Source: Rhodobacter sp. (lineage in GTDB: Bacteria; Pseudomonadota; Alphaproteobacteria; Rhodobacterales; Rhodobacteraceae). From it: DNA of 44,960 nucleotides. The position numbers and the translations under genes are program-made. Positions within the stretch are counted from its first letter, which is position 1, and every line of letters begins with the position of its first letter. Of this stretch, positions 1-9,270 are shown in pieces. A model generated the notes under the pieces. That model saw only the letters and a program-made list of their open reading frames with translations, did no database searches and was not told the DNA's origin. Where the stretch lies: NCBI GenBank assembly GCA_022340385.1, contig JAJDOB010000150.1, positions 1 to 44,960 of the forward strand, read 5' to 3'.

Positions 1-748
1 CGACAAGCCCCGCGACCTCTGCCAGCAGGCCGGCGTCCTCGACGACCTCCAGCCCCAGCGCGAAGGCCTGATTGTGCGCGTCGGTCCAGATATGATCGGC
101 GCGTTCCTCGGGGCGCAGCAGAACACGGGCGCGTTTCAGTTTCGCCTCGTAGTCGTCGAACGACGTGACCGCAAAGCGCCCTGCCCCCATGAACCGGTGG
201 CCTTCGGTGCTGTCACCCGCCGCGATACCGTCAACCGACATCGGCACCACGGTCGCGCCGCCCTCGTCAACCAGCAGGCACAGGATCGAATGCAGCGGCC
301 GCACCCAGCGCAGGCTGCCCGCGCCCCAGCGCATGGATTTCGGCCAGGGGAAATTGCGAATGACGCCTTCCAAAACCTCAGCGACAATCTCTGCCGCCGG
401 TCGGCCCGGCTTTTCGATCACCGCGAACCAGACCTGGCCCTTCTTGTCATCGCGCGCCTGCAACTGGTCGCGGGTCAGCCCGGTGGAGCGCAGGAAACCG
501 TCAAGCGCCTTTTCCGGGGCGTCGGTGCGCGGGCCCTTGCGCTCTTCCCTGGTGTCGGGCGAGGCGGACAGCAGGCCTTCGACGGTCAGCACCAGACGGC
601 GCGGCGTCGAAAACGCGCCCGCATGGGCATAGGTCAGGCCGGCCTCGACCAATCCGTTGGTGACCAGCTTTTGCAGATCCTGCGCCGCGCGGGTCTGCAT
701 GCGGGCGGGGATTTCCTCGGAGAACAGTTCGATCAGCAGATCGGGCAT
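1..748 (-). CDS. glyS: Glycyl-tRNA synthetase beta subunit (partial, N-terminal part)
   Basis: This is the beta subunit of the bacterial alpha2-beta2 glycyl-tRNA synthetase, which with GlyQ charges tRNA-Gly in the cytoplasm. The frame is open from the ATG at 748 to the left edge, giving about 249 of the roughly 690 residues usual for the family. It starts [18 protein letters not shown], a typical GlyS N-terminus, and continues with family-typical stretches such as [10 protein letters not shown] and VRPLHSI. The start overlaps the stop of the upstream gene as TGATG, so translation is probably coupled. The C-terminal anticodon-binding part lies outside the window. The identification is secure; only completeness is unknown. 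Confidence 0.95.
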   Translation of the reverse strand, partial: MPDLLIELFSEEIPARMQTRAAQDLQKLVTNGLVEAGLTYAHAGAFSTPRRLVLTVEGLLSASPDTREERKGPRTDAPEKALDGFLRSTGLTRDQLQARDDKKGQVWFAVIEKPGRPAAEIVAEVLEGVIRNFPWPKSMRWGAGSLRWVRPLHSILCLLVDEGGATVVPMSVDGIAAGDSTEGHRFMGAGRFAVTSFDDYEAKLKRARVLLRPEERADHIWTDAHNQAFALGLEVVEDAGLLAEVAGLV

Positions 749-1218
749 CAGTTTTTGTACTTTTCATTGAGTTGGTGCCAGGCGAATGCGCGGCCATCAT
801 CGAAGACCGCCACCACGCGGTCGACCCCGTCATGCACGTTTTCCTGCGCCAGATAGGCGATGGCCTGTTCGTTCTTCAGCGCCTCGCCCACAGTGGCGGC
901 ATCGTAGCAGTCGAACCAGCGCGGCGCTGTCAGCGGATCGGGCGAGTCGTAGACCACGAAGCTTTCGGTCAGCATCGCCTGGCTGTGGGTCGTGGTGAAA
1001 CAGGCGCGAAACCGCAGCGGGCTGCTGTCGGCGTCGATGGCCTGCACGTTTTCGGCCAGGATCGGTTCCAGTTCGCCGGTGGCGACAGAGGTAAGCTGTA
1101 CCGTGTACCCGCCGTCCGGCACCGTGTCGTAGAACGCATAGACCTGCATGAAATACATGGTGATGCCGGCGATGACTGCGCTGCCCACGATAAGGATCCC
1201 TATGAGTTTTCCGTTCAT
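748..1218 (-). CDS. DUF6446-like membrane-anchored protein between glyQ and glyS
   Basis: This 156-residue protein has one hydrophobic segment at about residues 5-25 ([20 protein letters not shown]) and then a soluble, probably periplasmic domain. It has two cysteines, in FRACF and WFDCYD. I recall this family as DUF6446, typically found beside glycyl-tRNA synthetase genes in Rhodobacterales; no function is known to me. Its stop overlaps the glyS start by one base, and the FkbM methyltransferase stop lies only four bases upstream of its ATG, so it belongs to the glyQ operon. Any role in the synthetase or its membrane location would be inference from position alone. Confidence 0.8.
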   Translation of the reverse strand: MNGKLIGILIVGSAVIAGITMYFMQVYAFYDTVPDGGYTVQLTSVATGELEPILAENVQAIDADSSPLRFRACFTTTHSQAMLTESFVVYDSPDPLTAPRWFDCYDAATVGEALKNEQAIAYLAQENVHDGVDRVVAVFDDGRAFAWHQLNEKYKN

Positions 1219-1222
1219 GGTG

Positions 1223-2005
1223 TCACGACCGGATGCCGAAGGTGATCTTGCGGCCCTTTTGCGAATGCGACACCTGAAAGCCGTGCTGTTTCAGGATTCT
1301 GGCGCAGGCGTCGCCGGTTTCGGCGCCCATACGCTCTGGCCCGGTGTCCAGCGCGATCTGGCGGGTACGCTTCAGCACCTGGCCGGCGCCTTCCAGAACC
1401 TCGGGTTCCGCGCCTTCGGCGTCGCATTTGATCAGGTCGATGCCGTCCAGCCCATCGGCAAGTTCATCCAGGGGATGCGCTTGCAGGGTGACGGTGGTGA
1501 AATTCTGCCGGTCGGTCGGCTTGAAGATCGAACTGTCGGCCTTGGCGGGGGCGCTGTAAAAGGTCAGTTCTTCGCGCAGCTTCCAGACCAGACCCTGCCT
1601 GGCGGTGATGGCAGGCGTATCCGCAACGTTGCGCCTCAGGCAGTCGAATACGGTCGGGTCGCCTTCGATGGCCAGCACATTCGCGCCGCGCGCCGCGGCC
1701 CCAAGGGAAAACTCGCCCACATTCGCGCCGATATCTATCACGGTGTCGCCGGCCCCCAGCGTCACGGTCGAGTCGATGGCGAAATGCCGGAACAGGCGGG
1801 CGACGCGGGCATCCCAGCCAAAACGGTAATGCGACCAGCGTTCGGCGGCGGCGACATGCACCGGGCGCTTGTCAGAGGCGACGACGAAATGCCCGTTCTC
1901 GGGGGCAACCGAAACTTTCAGCCAGCGCGGCACGCCAAGCGACGCACCAAGATTGTGCAGCGCCAGATGGGTCCGGCCCAGCGCGTTCAGGTCAAGGTCG
2001 CTCAT
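1223..2005 (-). CDS. FkbM family SAM-dependent methyltransferase
   Basis: This 260-residue protein carries the class I methyltransferase signature VIDIGANVGEFSLGAA followed by the acidic strand LAIEGDP, and further down DLIKCDAEGAEPEVLEGA. That last pattern is the hallmark of FkbM-type O-methyltransferases, which usually methylate sugars or polyketide and glycan hydroxyls. The substrate cannot be read from the sequence. The open frame extends upstream to 2140, but that would overlap glyQ, and MSDLDLNALG at 2005 is the natural start. The gene sits between glyQ and the DUF6446-like gene, in the same operon, in a position that does not suggest its substrate. Confidence 0.85.
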   Translation of the reverse strand: MSDLDLNALGRTHLALHNLGASLGVPRWLKVSVAPENGHFVVASDKRPVHVAAAERWSHYRFGWDARVARLFRHFAIDSTVTLGAGDTVIDIGANVGEFSLGAAARGANVLAIEGDPTVFDCLRRNVADTPAITARQGLVWKLREELTFYSAPAKADSSIFKPTDRQNFTTVTLQAHPLDELADGLDGIDLIKCDAEGAEPEVLEGAGQVLKRTRQIALDTGPERMGAETGDACARILKQHGFQVSHSQKGRKITFGIRS

Positions 2006-2099
2006 GCAGGGCCCTGCCCGGAATGCACGTTGCTGCCGCCCGCAACGTGCAACGCGAGGCGGCACATCGTGGTTGCGCGCGGGTCCGCCGACACCGGCC

Positions 2100-3020
2100 T
2101 CATGCTGCCCGGCCCCCGGCTTCGGTCTGCACGAAGGCATCGGCGCACATTTTGGCCAGCGCGCGCACCCGCCCGATATAGGCCTGGCGTTCGGTCACCG
2201 AAATCACGCCGCGCGCGTCCAGCAGGTTGAACAGATGGCTGGCCTTGATGCACTGGTCATAGGCCGGATGCGCCATGACGATGCGCTTGCCGGTCTTGGG
2301 ATCGTCCTGCGGTTCGGCAAGGATGCGGGCACATTCGGATTCCGCCTCTTGAAATTGCTTGAGCAGAATCTCTGTATTGGCGACATCGAAATTCCAGCGG
2401 CTGTATTCCTCTTCGGTCTGGCGGAAAATATCGCCGTATTTCAACGGGATCGGCGCGTCGGGCGCATTGAACGGCATGTCCATCACGTGATCGACACCTA
2501 GGATATACATCGCCAGCCGTTCCAGCCCATAGGTCAGTTCGCCCGATACGGGCGCGCAGTCATGGCCGCCGACCTGTTGGAAATAGGTGAACTGGCTGAC
2601 TTCCATGCCGTCGCACCAGACCTCCCAGCCCAGCCCCCATGCGCCCAGCGTGGGCGATTCCCAGTCATCCTCGACAAAGCGGATGTCATGGACGCCCATG
2701 TCGACGCCGATCGCTTCGAGCGAGCCGAGATACAGCGCCTGCAGATCCGGGGGCGAGGGTTTGATCAGCACCTGAAACTGGTAATAATGCTGCAGCCGGT
2801 TCGGATTCTCGCCATAGCGCCCGTCGGTGGGCCGGCGCGAGGGCTGCACATAGGCCGCCGCCCACGGGTTCGACCCGAGCGAGCGCAGTGTGGTGGCCGG
2901 GTGGAACGTGCCAGCCCCGACTTCCATGTCATAGGGTTGCAGCAGCGCACAGCCCCTGGCCGCCCAGTAGGTCTGCAAACGCAGGATGATTTCCTGAAAC
3001 GATTCGGGCGCGCCTGACAT
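2100..3020 (-). CDS. glyQ: Glycyl-tRNA synthetase alpha subunit
   Basis: This is the catalytic alpha subunit of tetrameric glycyl-tRNA synthetase, 306 residues and close to the usual length. Family-defining stretches are visible: [17 protein letters not shown] near the N-terminus, [34 protein letters not shown], and [21 protein letters not shown]. The ATG at 3020 (MSGAPESF) was chosen over one 33 bases upstream because it follows an AGGA ribosome binding site (AGGACAGCACATG) and gives the normal N-terminus. It is the first gene of the minus-strand operon that ends in glyS. Confidence 0.97.
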   Translation of the reverse strand: MSGAPESFQEIILRLQTYWAARGCALLQPYDMEVGAGTFHPATTLRSLGSNPWAAAYVQPSRRPTDGRYGENPNRLQHYYQFQVLIKPSPPDLQALYLGSLEAIGVDMGVHDIRFVEDDWESPTLGAWGLGWEVWCDGMEVSQFTYFQQVGGHDCAPVSGELTYGLERLAMYILGVDHVMDMPFNAPDAPIPLKYGDIFRQTEEEYSRWNFDVANTEILLKQFQEAESECARILAEPQDDPKTGKRIVMAHPAYDQCIKASHLFNLLDARGVISVTERQAYIGRVRALAKMCADAFVQTEAGGRAA

Positions 3021-3172
3021 GTGCTGTCCTGATGGTGAAAATCGCGTTCTCAATAGGCAACAGCACTGTCAGGGTCAATCACGTCCGGGGCAAGGGATAT
3101 TGACCTCGCGGCCATTCCGGCATTGAAAGGGTAAGGTTGGGGATTTGCGAACAGGGTCAAGGGTCGAACGGG

Positions 3173-4915
3173 ATGAAACAGTTAATTTCAGCGTTGGTTT
3201 TCGGAATGATCGCGATATGGGGACATGTCGCGGCGGCACAGGCGATCTTCGTCCAGATCGAGGCGCAGCCGAACCTGACCGGTGCGCAGAACCGCGCCCG
3301 CGCCTATGCCGGGTCACTGCCCGATGTGAACGGTTTCCGTCTGGGCTCTGGCTGGTACGCGGTCGCGCTTGGTCCCTATGACGAATCCGCGGCCTTTGCC
3401 CGGATGCAGACCCTGAAGGCCCGGCGCGCGATCCCGCCGGATTCGTTCCTGGTTCGCCAGGAAGAGTATTCCCAGCAGTTCTGGCCGGTCGGTGCCAATG
3501 CGCTGGCCGCCCCCCGGATCACCACGCCACGCACGGATTCGCAGACCACCGCGCTGGAACAGCCGGTCATGCCGCTTGTCGCGCCAGAGGAATCCCGCGC
3601 CGAGGCGCTGCGCAGTGAACGCAATCTCAGCCGCGAGGAAAAGTTCGACCTGCAGATCGCGATGAAGTGGTTCGGATTCTACGATGGCGCGATCGACGCG
3701 GCATTCGGCCCCGGCACCCGCAATTCGATGGCCGCATGGCAACAGGCCAACGGATTCGAACCCACCGGCGTCCTGACCACGAAACAGCGCGCAAAGCTGA
3801 CCGGCGATTACAGCGCGGTCATTGCCTCGCTTGGCATGGCGCCGCTGCGCGACGATGTCGCCGGGATCGAACTGGAAATGCCGCTGGCGATGGTGGCGTT
3901 CGAACGCTACGATCCGCCGTTCGCACATTACCAGGCGATCGACGACAGCGGCGTCACCGTGCTGCTGATCAGCCAGCACGGCGACGAAAACACGCTGCTG
4001 GGCCTTTACGACATCATGCAGACGCTGGAAATCGTCCCGCTTGAGGGCGAGCGCACACGGCGCGCCAACCGGTTCACGCTGACCGGACAGAACGCCAGGA
4101 TCACCAGCTACACCCATGCGGTGCTGGACAATGACGAAATCAAGGGGTTCACGCTGATCTGGCCGACCAATGACGACGCGCGCCGCGAAGTGGCCCTGAA
4201 CACGATGCGGGACAGTTTTGCGCCGATTGCCGGTGTGGTGCTGCCCGATGCCTATGGCGACGGCGCGCTGGAACAGTCGATTGATCTGGTCAGCGGCTTG
4301 CAGATCCGGCGGCCGCAATCCTCGCGTTCGGGCTTTTATGTCGACGCGCGCGGCATGGTCCTGACCACGGCAGAGGCCGTGCAGGGGTGCAGCCGGATCA
4401 CGCTGGACGAGGTTTACGAGGCGCAGGTCGTGGCCAGCGACAAGACCCTTGGGCTGGCCTTGCTGCAACCAAGCGAACCGCTGGCGCCGATTGAATTCGC
4501 CCGGTTCCAGCCCCGCGTCCCGCGCCTGAAATCGGAGATCGCGGTGTCGGGCTATTCGTTCGAGGGCATGCTGGGCGCGCCGACGCTGACCTATGGCACG
4601 CTGGCCGACATCAAGGGTTTGCGCGGCGAGAACACGATGAAGCGGTTGGCGCTGGTCGCCACCCCGGGCGACGCCGGCGGGCCGGTGTTCGACGCCTCGG
4701 GTTCGGTGCTGGGCATGCTGTTGCCCAGCGAGATCAACAGCGGCAAACGGCTGCCCGACGACGTCAGCTTTGCCACCGACGCACCGGCGATTGCCGAATT
4801 CCTGTCCAACAGCGGCTTCAGCCCCGCCGCGTCGGATCGCCTGACCCCGATGGCGGCCGAAGACCTGACCGTGCAGGCGGCCAACCTGACCGTGCTGGTC
4901 AGCTGCTGGGAATAG
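3173..4915 (+). CDS. Secreted SPOR / peptidoglycan-binding / trypsin-fold protein with a lost catalytic triad
   Basis: This 580-residue exported protein starts with a signal peptide (MKQLISALVFGMIAIWGHVA, then AAAQA). A SPOR-like region follows at about residues 23-85 (FVQIEAQPNL and YAVALGPYD). A peptidoglycan-binding type 1 repeat lies near 150-210 (LQIAMKWFGFYDGAIDAAFG, TRNSMAAWQ). The C-terminal third has a trypsin-like fold (GFYVDARGMVLTTAEAVQG, LGLALLQ, TPGDAGGPVFDASG). At the positions of the His, Asp and Ser of the S1 triad I read Glu401, Gly427 and Ala501, so it should not be a working protease. A cysteine pair (QGCSR, SCWE) probably forms a disulfide. It is more likely a cell-wall-associated binding protein. 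The ATG at 3173 was chosen because it opens the signal peptide. Confidence 0.85.
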   Translation: MKQLISALVFGMIAIWGHVAAAQAIFVQIEAQPNLTGAQNRARAYAGSLPDVNGFRLGSGWYAVALGPYDESAAFARMQTLKARRAIPPDSFLVRQEEYSQQFWPVGANALAAPRITTPRTDSQTTALEQPVMPLVAPEESRAEALRSERNLSREEKFDLQIAMKWFGFYDGAIDAAFGPGTRNSMAAWQQANGFEPTGVLTTKQRAKLTGDYSAVIASLGMAPLRDDVAGIELEMPLAMVAFERYDPPFAHYQAIDDSGVTVLLISQHGDENTLLGLYDIMQTLEIVPLEGERTRRANRFTLTGQNARITSYTHAVLDNDEIKGFTLIWPTNDDARREVALNTMRDSFAPIAGVVLPDAYGDGALEQSIDLVSGLQIRRPQSSRSGFYVDARGMVLTTAEAVQGCSRITLDEVYEAQVVASDKTLGLALLQPSEPLAPIEFARFQPRVPRLKSEIAVSGYSFEGMLGAPTLTYGTLADIKGLRGENTMKRLALVATPGDAGGPVFDASGSVLGMLLPSEINSGKRLPDDVSFATDAPAIAEFLSNSGFSPAASDRLTPMAAEDLTVQAANLTVLVSCWE

Positions 4916-4982
4916 GCACCGGGATCAGGGTTTCGGCGCCATCGCCAGGCCGGGGCCCGGCAATGCGAAAGCGAGGCGATCC

Positions 4983-5012
4983 GGTGGGTTGGCCCCGGGG
5001 TTGAAACCCGCC
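4983..5012. repeat. REP-like inverted repeat in the convergent gap
   Basis: The arms GGTGGGTT (4983-4990) and AACCCGCC (5005-5012) pair with one G-U, followed by CTACC. This resembles the small GGTGGGTTGAAACCCACC palindromic elements I know from proteobacterial intergenic DNA. It lies between the convergent SPOR protein gene and the ThDP enzyme gene and could also help end transcription. It has no T-run. Confidence 0.4.
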
Positions 5013-6584
5013 CTACCCCGTTATTTCGGGCGTCATGTGGATGATTGTCGGCATGTCCGCCGTCAACGCAGCCCCGACGCGCGCCTGCAGATCCGCCAGC
5101 GTCGCCGGTTTGGCATAGCCGATCCCGTAGGCCGCAGCCAAGGTGCCGAAGTCCGGGTTCAGCGCCTGCACCGCGACCGGGGCGATCTGCGATCCGGTCA
5201 TGCAGGCCTCGATCTCTTTCAGCATGCCGTTGTCCCACAGCAGGATCGGCAGGCTCAGCCCGAGTTCGGCCGCGGTGCCAAGCTCTTGCAAGGTGTACTG
5301 GAATCCGTAATCCCCGGCGATGGCGACCACCGGCTGCCCGCCGACCCCGACCTTGCCGCCAATCGCCGCCGGTAGCGCATAGCCCAGCGTGCCGAAACCG
5401 CAGGGATGATGCCAGAGACCGGGCGCGGGCATGTCCCAGACTTCTTTCGCTACATAGGCGAATTGCGTCATGTCGGAAAACACCATGGTGTCGTCGGGCA
5501 GACAGTCGCGCAGCGCATCCGAGATTGCGACGATGCCCGGACGTTCGGCGTTCGATGCCGCCCGCCAACGGCTACGCGCATCCGCGACCTCTTTCGCCCG
5601 CCAGCCGGTGTCTGCATGATGGCCTTCGCACATCTCCAGCAGCTTGCGCAGAAATGCGCCCGCGTCGCAGACGATGTTCAACGCGCCGGGGTCCGACATT
5701 TCGCCCGGATCCCTGTCGACCCGGATCAGCGGCCCGCTATGACCCAGTTCGGCGCGCCAAAGATCGGTCTCGCTCAGCTCGGTGCCGACCGCGACCACGA
5801 GGTCGGCGCTTGCGATTGCGTCGACACTGTCGGGCCGCGCCAGGTAGCTGCCGAAATTCAGCGGATATTCCGGCGCGATGACGCCGCGCCCGGCATAGGT
5901 CAGGAATGTCGCCGCGCCCAGTTTCGCGACGACCCTGCGCGCATCGGAGGCAGCGTACCGGCACCCGCCGCCAAAGATGAACAGCGGGCGTCTGGCCGCC
6001 ATGATGGGGCGCAGCGCCGCCTCTATCGAAATCGTGTCGGGGGCGGTCAGGGACGATTGCGCGGGCGCCGGCGGGGCCGGCTTGCCCAGGACCCCGATCG
6101 GGATCTGGATATGCCTGGACCGGCGCCGCGTGGTTTCGAACTCGGTCAGCGCGCGGTCGATCAGCGCATAGGCCGCCTCGGCGGTGCGGGCGGTTTCCGA
6201 CCAGTCGCAGACGGTGCGTGCCGCCGCTTCCTGGTCGCGCATCTGGTGCAGCTGGCCGCGGGTTGCTGCGGCTTCGTCAAGGCAGCTGGATATCACCAGC
6301 AACGGCACCGAATCCGAATAGGCCTGCCCCATCGGCGTCATGATGTTGGTCAGCCCCGGACCTGTGATCACATAGGCGACGCCGGGACGCCCCGTGGCGC
6401 GGGCATAGCCGTCGGCCATGAACCCCGCGCCCTGTTCGTGACGCGCCAGAATGTGCCGCAGACCCGATTCTTCCAGCCCGCGATAAAGCTCGATGTTGTG
6501 CACGCCCGGAATGCCAAAGACCGTGTCGATCCCGCGCGACGCCAGCATCGCCGAGATCTGTGCGCCAAGAGGCCGACGTGCCAT
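5013..6584 (-). CDS. ThDP-dependent decarboxylase, acetolactate-synthase family (possible 5-guanidino-2-oxopentanoate decarboxylase)
   Basis: This 523-residue protein has the three-domain layout of the pyruvate decarboxylase/acetolactate synthase family. The N-terminal pyrimidine-binding domain has the activating Glu in LARHEQGAGFMADGYARATG. A central nucleotide-binding-like domain follows, then the pyrophosphate domain with GDYGFQYTLQELGTA and LLWDNGM. The usual GDG reads GDY here; I recall GDY also in glyoxylate carboligase, but that enzyme lacks the activating Glu kept here. Roseobacter relatives are often named 5-guanidino-2-oxopentanoate decarboxylase (arginine transaminase pathway). That substrate is only a guess. 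Its ATG directly follows the trkH stop (TGAATG), so it is translated with trkH. Confidence 0.85.
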   Translation of the reverse strand: MARRPLGAQISAMLASRGIDTVFGIPGVHNIELYRGLEESGLRHILARHEQGAGFMADGYARATGRPGVAYVITGPGLTNIMTPMGQAYSDSVPLLVISSCLDEAAATRGQLHQMRDQEAAARTVCDWSETARTAEAAYALIDRALTEFETTRRRSRHIQIPIGVLGKPAPPAPAQSSLTAPDTISIEAALRPIMAARRPLFIFGGGCRYAASDARRVVAKLGAATFLTYAGRGVIAPEYPLNFGSYLARPDSVDAIASADLVVAVGTELSETDLWRAELGHSGPLIRVDRDPGEMSDPGALNIVCDAGAFLRKLLEMCEGHHADTGWRAKEVADARSRWRAASNAERPGIVAISDALRDCLPDDTMVFSDMTQFAYVAKEVWDMPAPGLWHHPCGFGTLGYALPAAIGGKVGVGGQPVVAIAGDYGFQYTLQELGTAAELGLSLPILLWDNGMLKEIEACMTGSQIAPVAVQALNPDFGTLAAAYGIGYAKPATLADLQARVGAALTADMPTIIHMTPEITG

Positions 6585-8033
6585 TCACACCCTCCAGAAA
6601 TTGAATGTCAGGATGGCGAACACCGCCATCAGTTCCAGCCGCCCGGTCAGCATACCGGCCGACAACAGCCATTTCGCGGTGTCCGGCAGACCGGCAAAAT
6701 TGCCCGACGGCCCGATTTCGGACCCAAGCCCCGGCCCGATGTTGGCCAATGCGGTGGCGGCCCCCGAAACAGAGGTGATCAGGTCCAGCCCGGTCGCCCC
6801 CAGCAGCACCGAAAGCACCCCCAGCGACACCACGAAGGCGACGAAGAACACCATGACCGACGCCAGCACGTCCTCGCTCACCGGGCGCCCATCGTAGCGC
6901 GGAGTGAAGATTCCGTGCGGCGAGTGGATCTTGCGGATCTGGGCGCGGATCGACGAGAACAGCAACTGGTAGCGAAACACCTTGATCGAGCAGCAGGTCG
7001 AGCCGGCGCAGCCGCCGATCAAACCCAGAAAGAAGAACAGAACCACCGGGAACGACCCCCAAAGCTGGTAATCGACGCTGGCAAATCCGGTGCCGGTGAT
7101 GATCGAGGTAACGTTGAACAGCGCCTCGCGAAACGAGTGTTCGATGTGGTCGCCATTGGCGATGATGCGATAGGCGGTCATCACGACAACCAGCACAGCC
7201 ACGATCGCCAGAAACGTGCGGATCTGAGTATCGCGCAGGATCGGCTTGGCCGAACCGCCAAGCAATTGCACGAAACGCACGAATGGCAGGCTGGCAAGGA
7301 CCATGAACACAGAGGCAACATATTCGGCCACGCCCTGAAACGTCCCGAACGAGGCATCGAAGGTGGAAAAACCGCCCGTCGAAACCGTGGTCAGCGCATG
7401 ATTGGCCGCCTGGAAACTGGGCACCCCGACCGCGAAATACGCCACGTAGCAACCGGCTGTAAGGATCAGGTAGGCCCCCGATATGCGCGCCGCGATCTGG
7501 GCGGCACGCGGCAGCACCTTGCCATCGGTCTCGAAGCTTTCGCTGCGGAATATCTGCATGCCGCCGACCCGCAGTTCCGGCAGGAACACCATGGCGACGA
7601 CGACAATGCCGACGCCGCCGAACCATTGCAGCATCGAACGCCAGAACAGGATTCCGCGCGGCAGGTCTTCCAGCCCCGAGAACACCGTTGACCCGGTGGT
7701 GGTCAGGCCCGACATCGCCTCGAAGAACGCGTCGGTGATTGTTGCGTTGGGCGGCCCCAGCACGAAGGGTATCGCCCCGAATACCGGCAGCATCAGCCAG
7801 ACACCCGTGGTCAGCAGGAAGGTCTGCTGCAGGGTCAGGCTGGGCTTCACGCCATTGGCGCAGGCCAGCGACGTCAGCCCGCCGATCACGCAGGTCAGGA
7901 TCGCGGATTCAAGAAACACCGACCAGTGGCCGTTGCCGTAATAGAGATCGACCACCATCGGCAGCAGCATCGCCGCCCCGAGGGCAGCGACCAGCAGGCC
8001 GATGACATATCCAACAGGGCGCAAATCGAACAT
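6585..8033 (-). CDS. trkH: TrkH family potassium uptake membrane protein
   Basis: This 482-residue integral membrane protein is the pore-forming subunit of a Trk-type K+ uptake system. The four pore-loop filter segments are readable in order: GLTTTGSTV (about residue 110), TVSTGGFST, IITGTGFAS, and ALANIGPGLGSEIG near the C-terminus. Several hydrophobic spans lie between them, starting with VGYVIGLLVAALGAAMLL. Length fits the family. No trkA (the NAD-binding regulatory subunit) is in the window, so it must be encoded elsewhere. The gene is immediately followed, stop codon touching start codon, by the ThDP enzyme gene; 63 bases separate it from folE2 upstream. Confidence 0.93.
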   Translation of the reverse strand: MFDLRPVGYVIGLLVAALGAAMLLPMVVDLYYGNGHWSVFLESAILTCVIGGLTSLACANGVKPSLTLQQTFLLTTGVWLMLPVFGAIPFVLGPPNATITDAFFEAMSGLTTTGSTVFSGLEDLPRGILFWRSMLQWFGGVGIVVVAMVFLPELRVGGMQIFRSESFETDGKVLPRAAQIAARISGAYLILTAGCYVAYFAVGVPSFQAANHALTTVSTGGFSTFDASFGTFQGVAEYVASVFMVLASLPFVRFVQLLGGSAKPILRDTQIRTFLAIVAVLVVVMTAYRIIANGDHIEHSFREALFNVTSIITGTGFASVDYQLWGSFPVVLFFFLGLIGGCAGSTCCSIKVFRYQLLFSSIRAQIRKIHSPHGIFTPRYDGRPVSEDVLASVMVFFVAFVVSLGVLSVLLGATGLDLITSVSGAATALANIGPGLGSEIGPSGNFAGLPDTAKWLLSAGMLTGRLELMAVFAILTFNFWRV

Positions 8034-8096
8034 GGGGCGCAGGCTTGGCTTTGCCGGGTCAGACTGTCAAGCGGTTGCGCGCCCGCGGCCGCGGTT

Positions 8097-9188
8097 TCAG
8101 CCGACGTGAAACAGCGTATCGAACAGCCGGGGGTCCAGGCTGTCGGCGGCGAATGTGTCGCCTTCGGTCAGGATACTGACCGCGTCGTGGCTGTGCAGGC
8201 TTTCCTGATGGCTGGCGACCACGCGGAAATCGCCGATCCGCGCGTCCTGCTGCAACTGCGCGCAGAACAGGCGCGCCGCGTCCTCGACGAAAATCGGGTT
8301 GGCGGCATTCAGTTCGGCGAAGGCCTGTTCATCCTCGCGCTTGACCATGACCTGGGTTTCGGTCGGCACGGCGGCGCGGCAGATTTCGATCAGATCCTCG
8401 AACCACAGCACCCCGGCGCCTTCCAGAACCTCTGCCGATATCCGCGCGACCGAGCGCTGCGAATGCGGCGTGGCCAGTTGCGCGCGGGTGGTGCGGGCGT
8501 GTTCGGCCAGTTCCAGAGAACAGGGGCAGGTCGATGAATAGACATAGTCGAGATGGATTATCTTCTTGCGCGCGCCGTGTTTTTCCACCAGTTCCAGCGC
8601 GATATCGTAATACTGATAGCCTTCCAGACCGGACCGCAGCGAGCGCAGCTTGGTCGGAAAGGAAAACCGCATCTGGATGCGGGCATCAAAGCTTTCCAGA
8701 TCGCTTTTGTAGGCGTCCAGCGCGCGTTCTATCACCTCGAAGCTGAAGGTTTCCTCGGCATGCCGGTAAAAGCTGCGCATGATGCGCGACATGTTGATGC
8801 CTTTTTTCTCTGCCTCCAGACTGACGCTGCCGGTGACGCTGGTTTCCAGCGACAGATCGGCACCATTGCGGCTGTGAAACCGGATCGGCAGGCGGAAATT
8901 CGAAATGCCGACATGCTGGATCAGGGTTTTCGCGCCCCGGATCAGGCTGGTGGGGCCGTTCTGCAGGTCGGGCATCGTGGCCTTGTAGGCCTCGTCAGCG
9001 GTGAAACCGTGCGGATAGTCATTCGACAGCGCCACGACCGCGCCATCCAGCAGCGCGCGCGTGCCGGACCCCAGGGCGGCAAGCTCGCCCGTGCTCGCCT
9101 GTGCGGCCCAGGCCCGCAGCACGGCCAGCGCCCGCGCGGCCTCGTCGCGGTCGGGTCCGGTATCGCCAGGGGCGGAATGGATGTTCAT
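8097..9188 (-). CDS. folE2: GTP cyclohydrolase FolE2 (type IB)
   Basis: This 363-residue enzyme converts GTP to 7,8-dihydroneopterin triphosphate, the first step of folate (and queuosine) synthesis. Type IB signatures are visible: HVGISNFRLPIRF, a conserved Glu-rich stretch TSVTGSVSLEAEKKGINMSR, and the metal-ligand region YSSTCPCSLELAEHARTTR. C-terminal SVARISAEV and NPIFVEDAARLFCAQL follow. The ATG at 9188 (MNIHSAPGDTG) is preferred to one 75 bases upstream because the extra N-terminus looks like non-coding leader. In many bacteria FolE2 backs up zinc-dependent FolE under zinc limitation, but I see no Zur box here. Confidence 0.93.
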   Translation of the reverse strand: MNIHSAPGDTGPDRDEAARALAVLRAWAAQASTGELAALGSGTRALLDGAVVALSNDYPHGFTADEAYKATMPDLQNGPTSLIRGAKTLIQHVGISNFRLPIRFHSRNGADLSLETSVTGSVSLEAEKKGINMSRIMRSFYRHAEETFSFEVIERALDAYKSDLESFDARIQMRFSFPTKLRSLRSGLEGYQYYDIALELVEKHGARKKIIHLDYVYSSTCPCSLELAEHARTTRAQLATPHSQRSVARISAEVLEGAGVLWFEDLIEICRAAVPTETQVMVKREDEQAFAELNAANPIFVEDAARLFCAQLQQDARIGDFRVVASHQESLHSHDAVSILTEGDTFAADSLDPRLFDTLFHVG

Positions 9189-9270
9189 CGGGCGGTCTTT
9201 CTCAACTCGTCGCTGCTTCGCAGATAGGCGTGATTTGCCGCCAATTCCATCCTTTTCTGACATTTTCAGG

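Noticed and set aside
5406-7691. A 761-codon plus-strand open frame opposite the ThDP enzyme and trkH
   Set aside because: Its translation is Arg/Gln/His-rich with no domain, while the minus strand encodes two complete, recognisable proteins. It is a GC-driven shadow.
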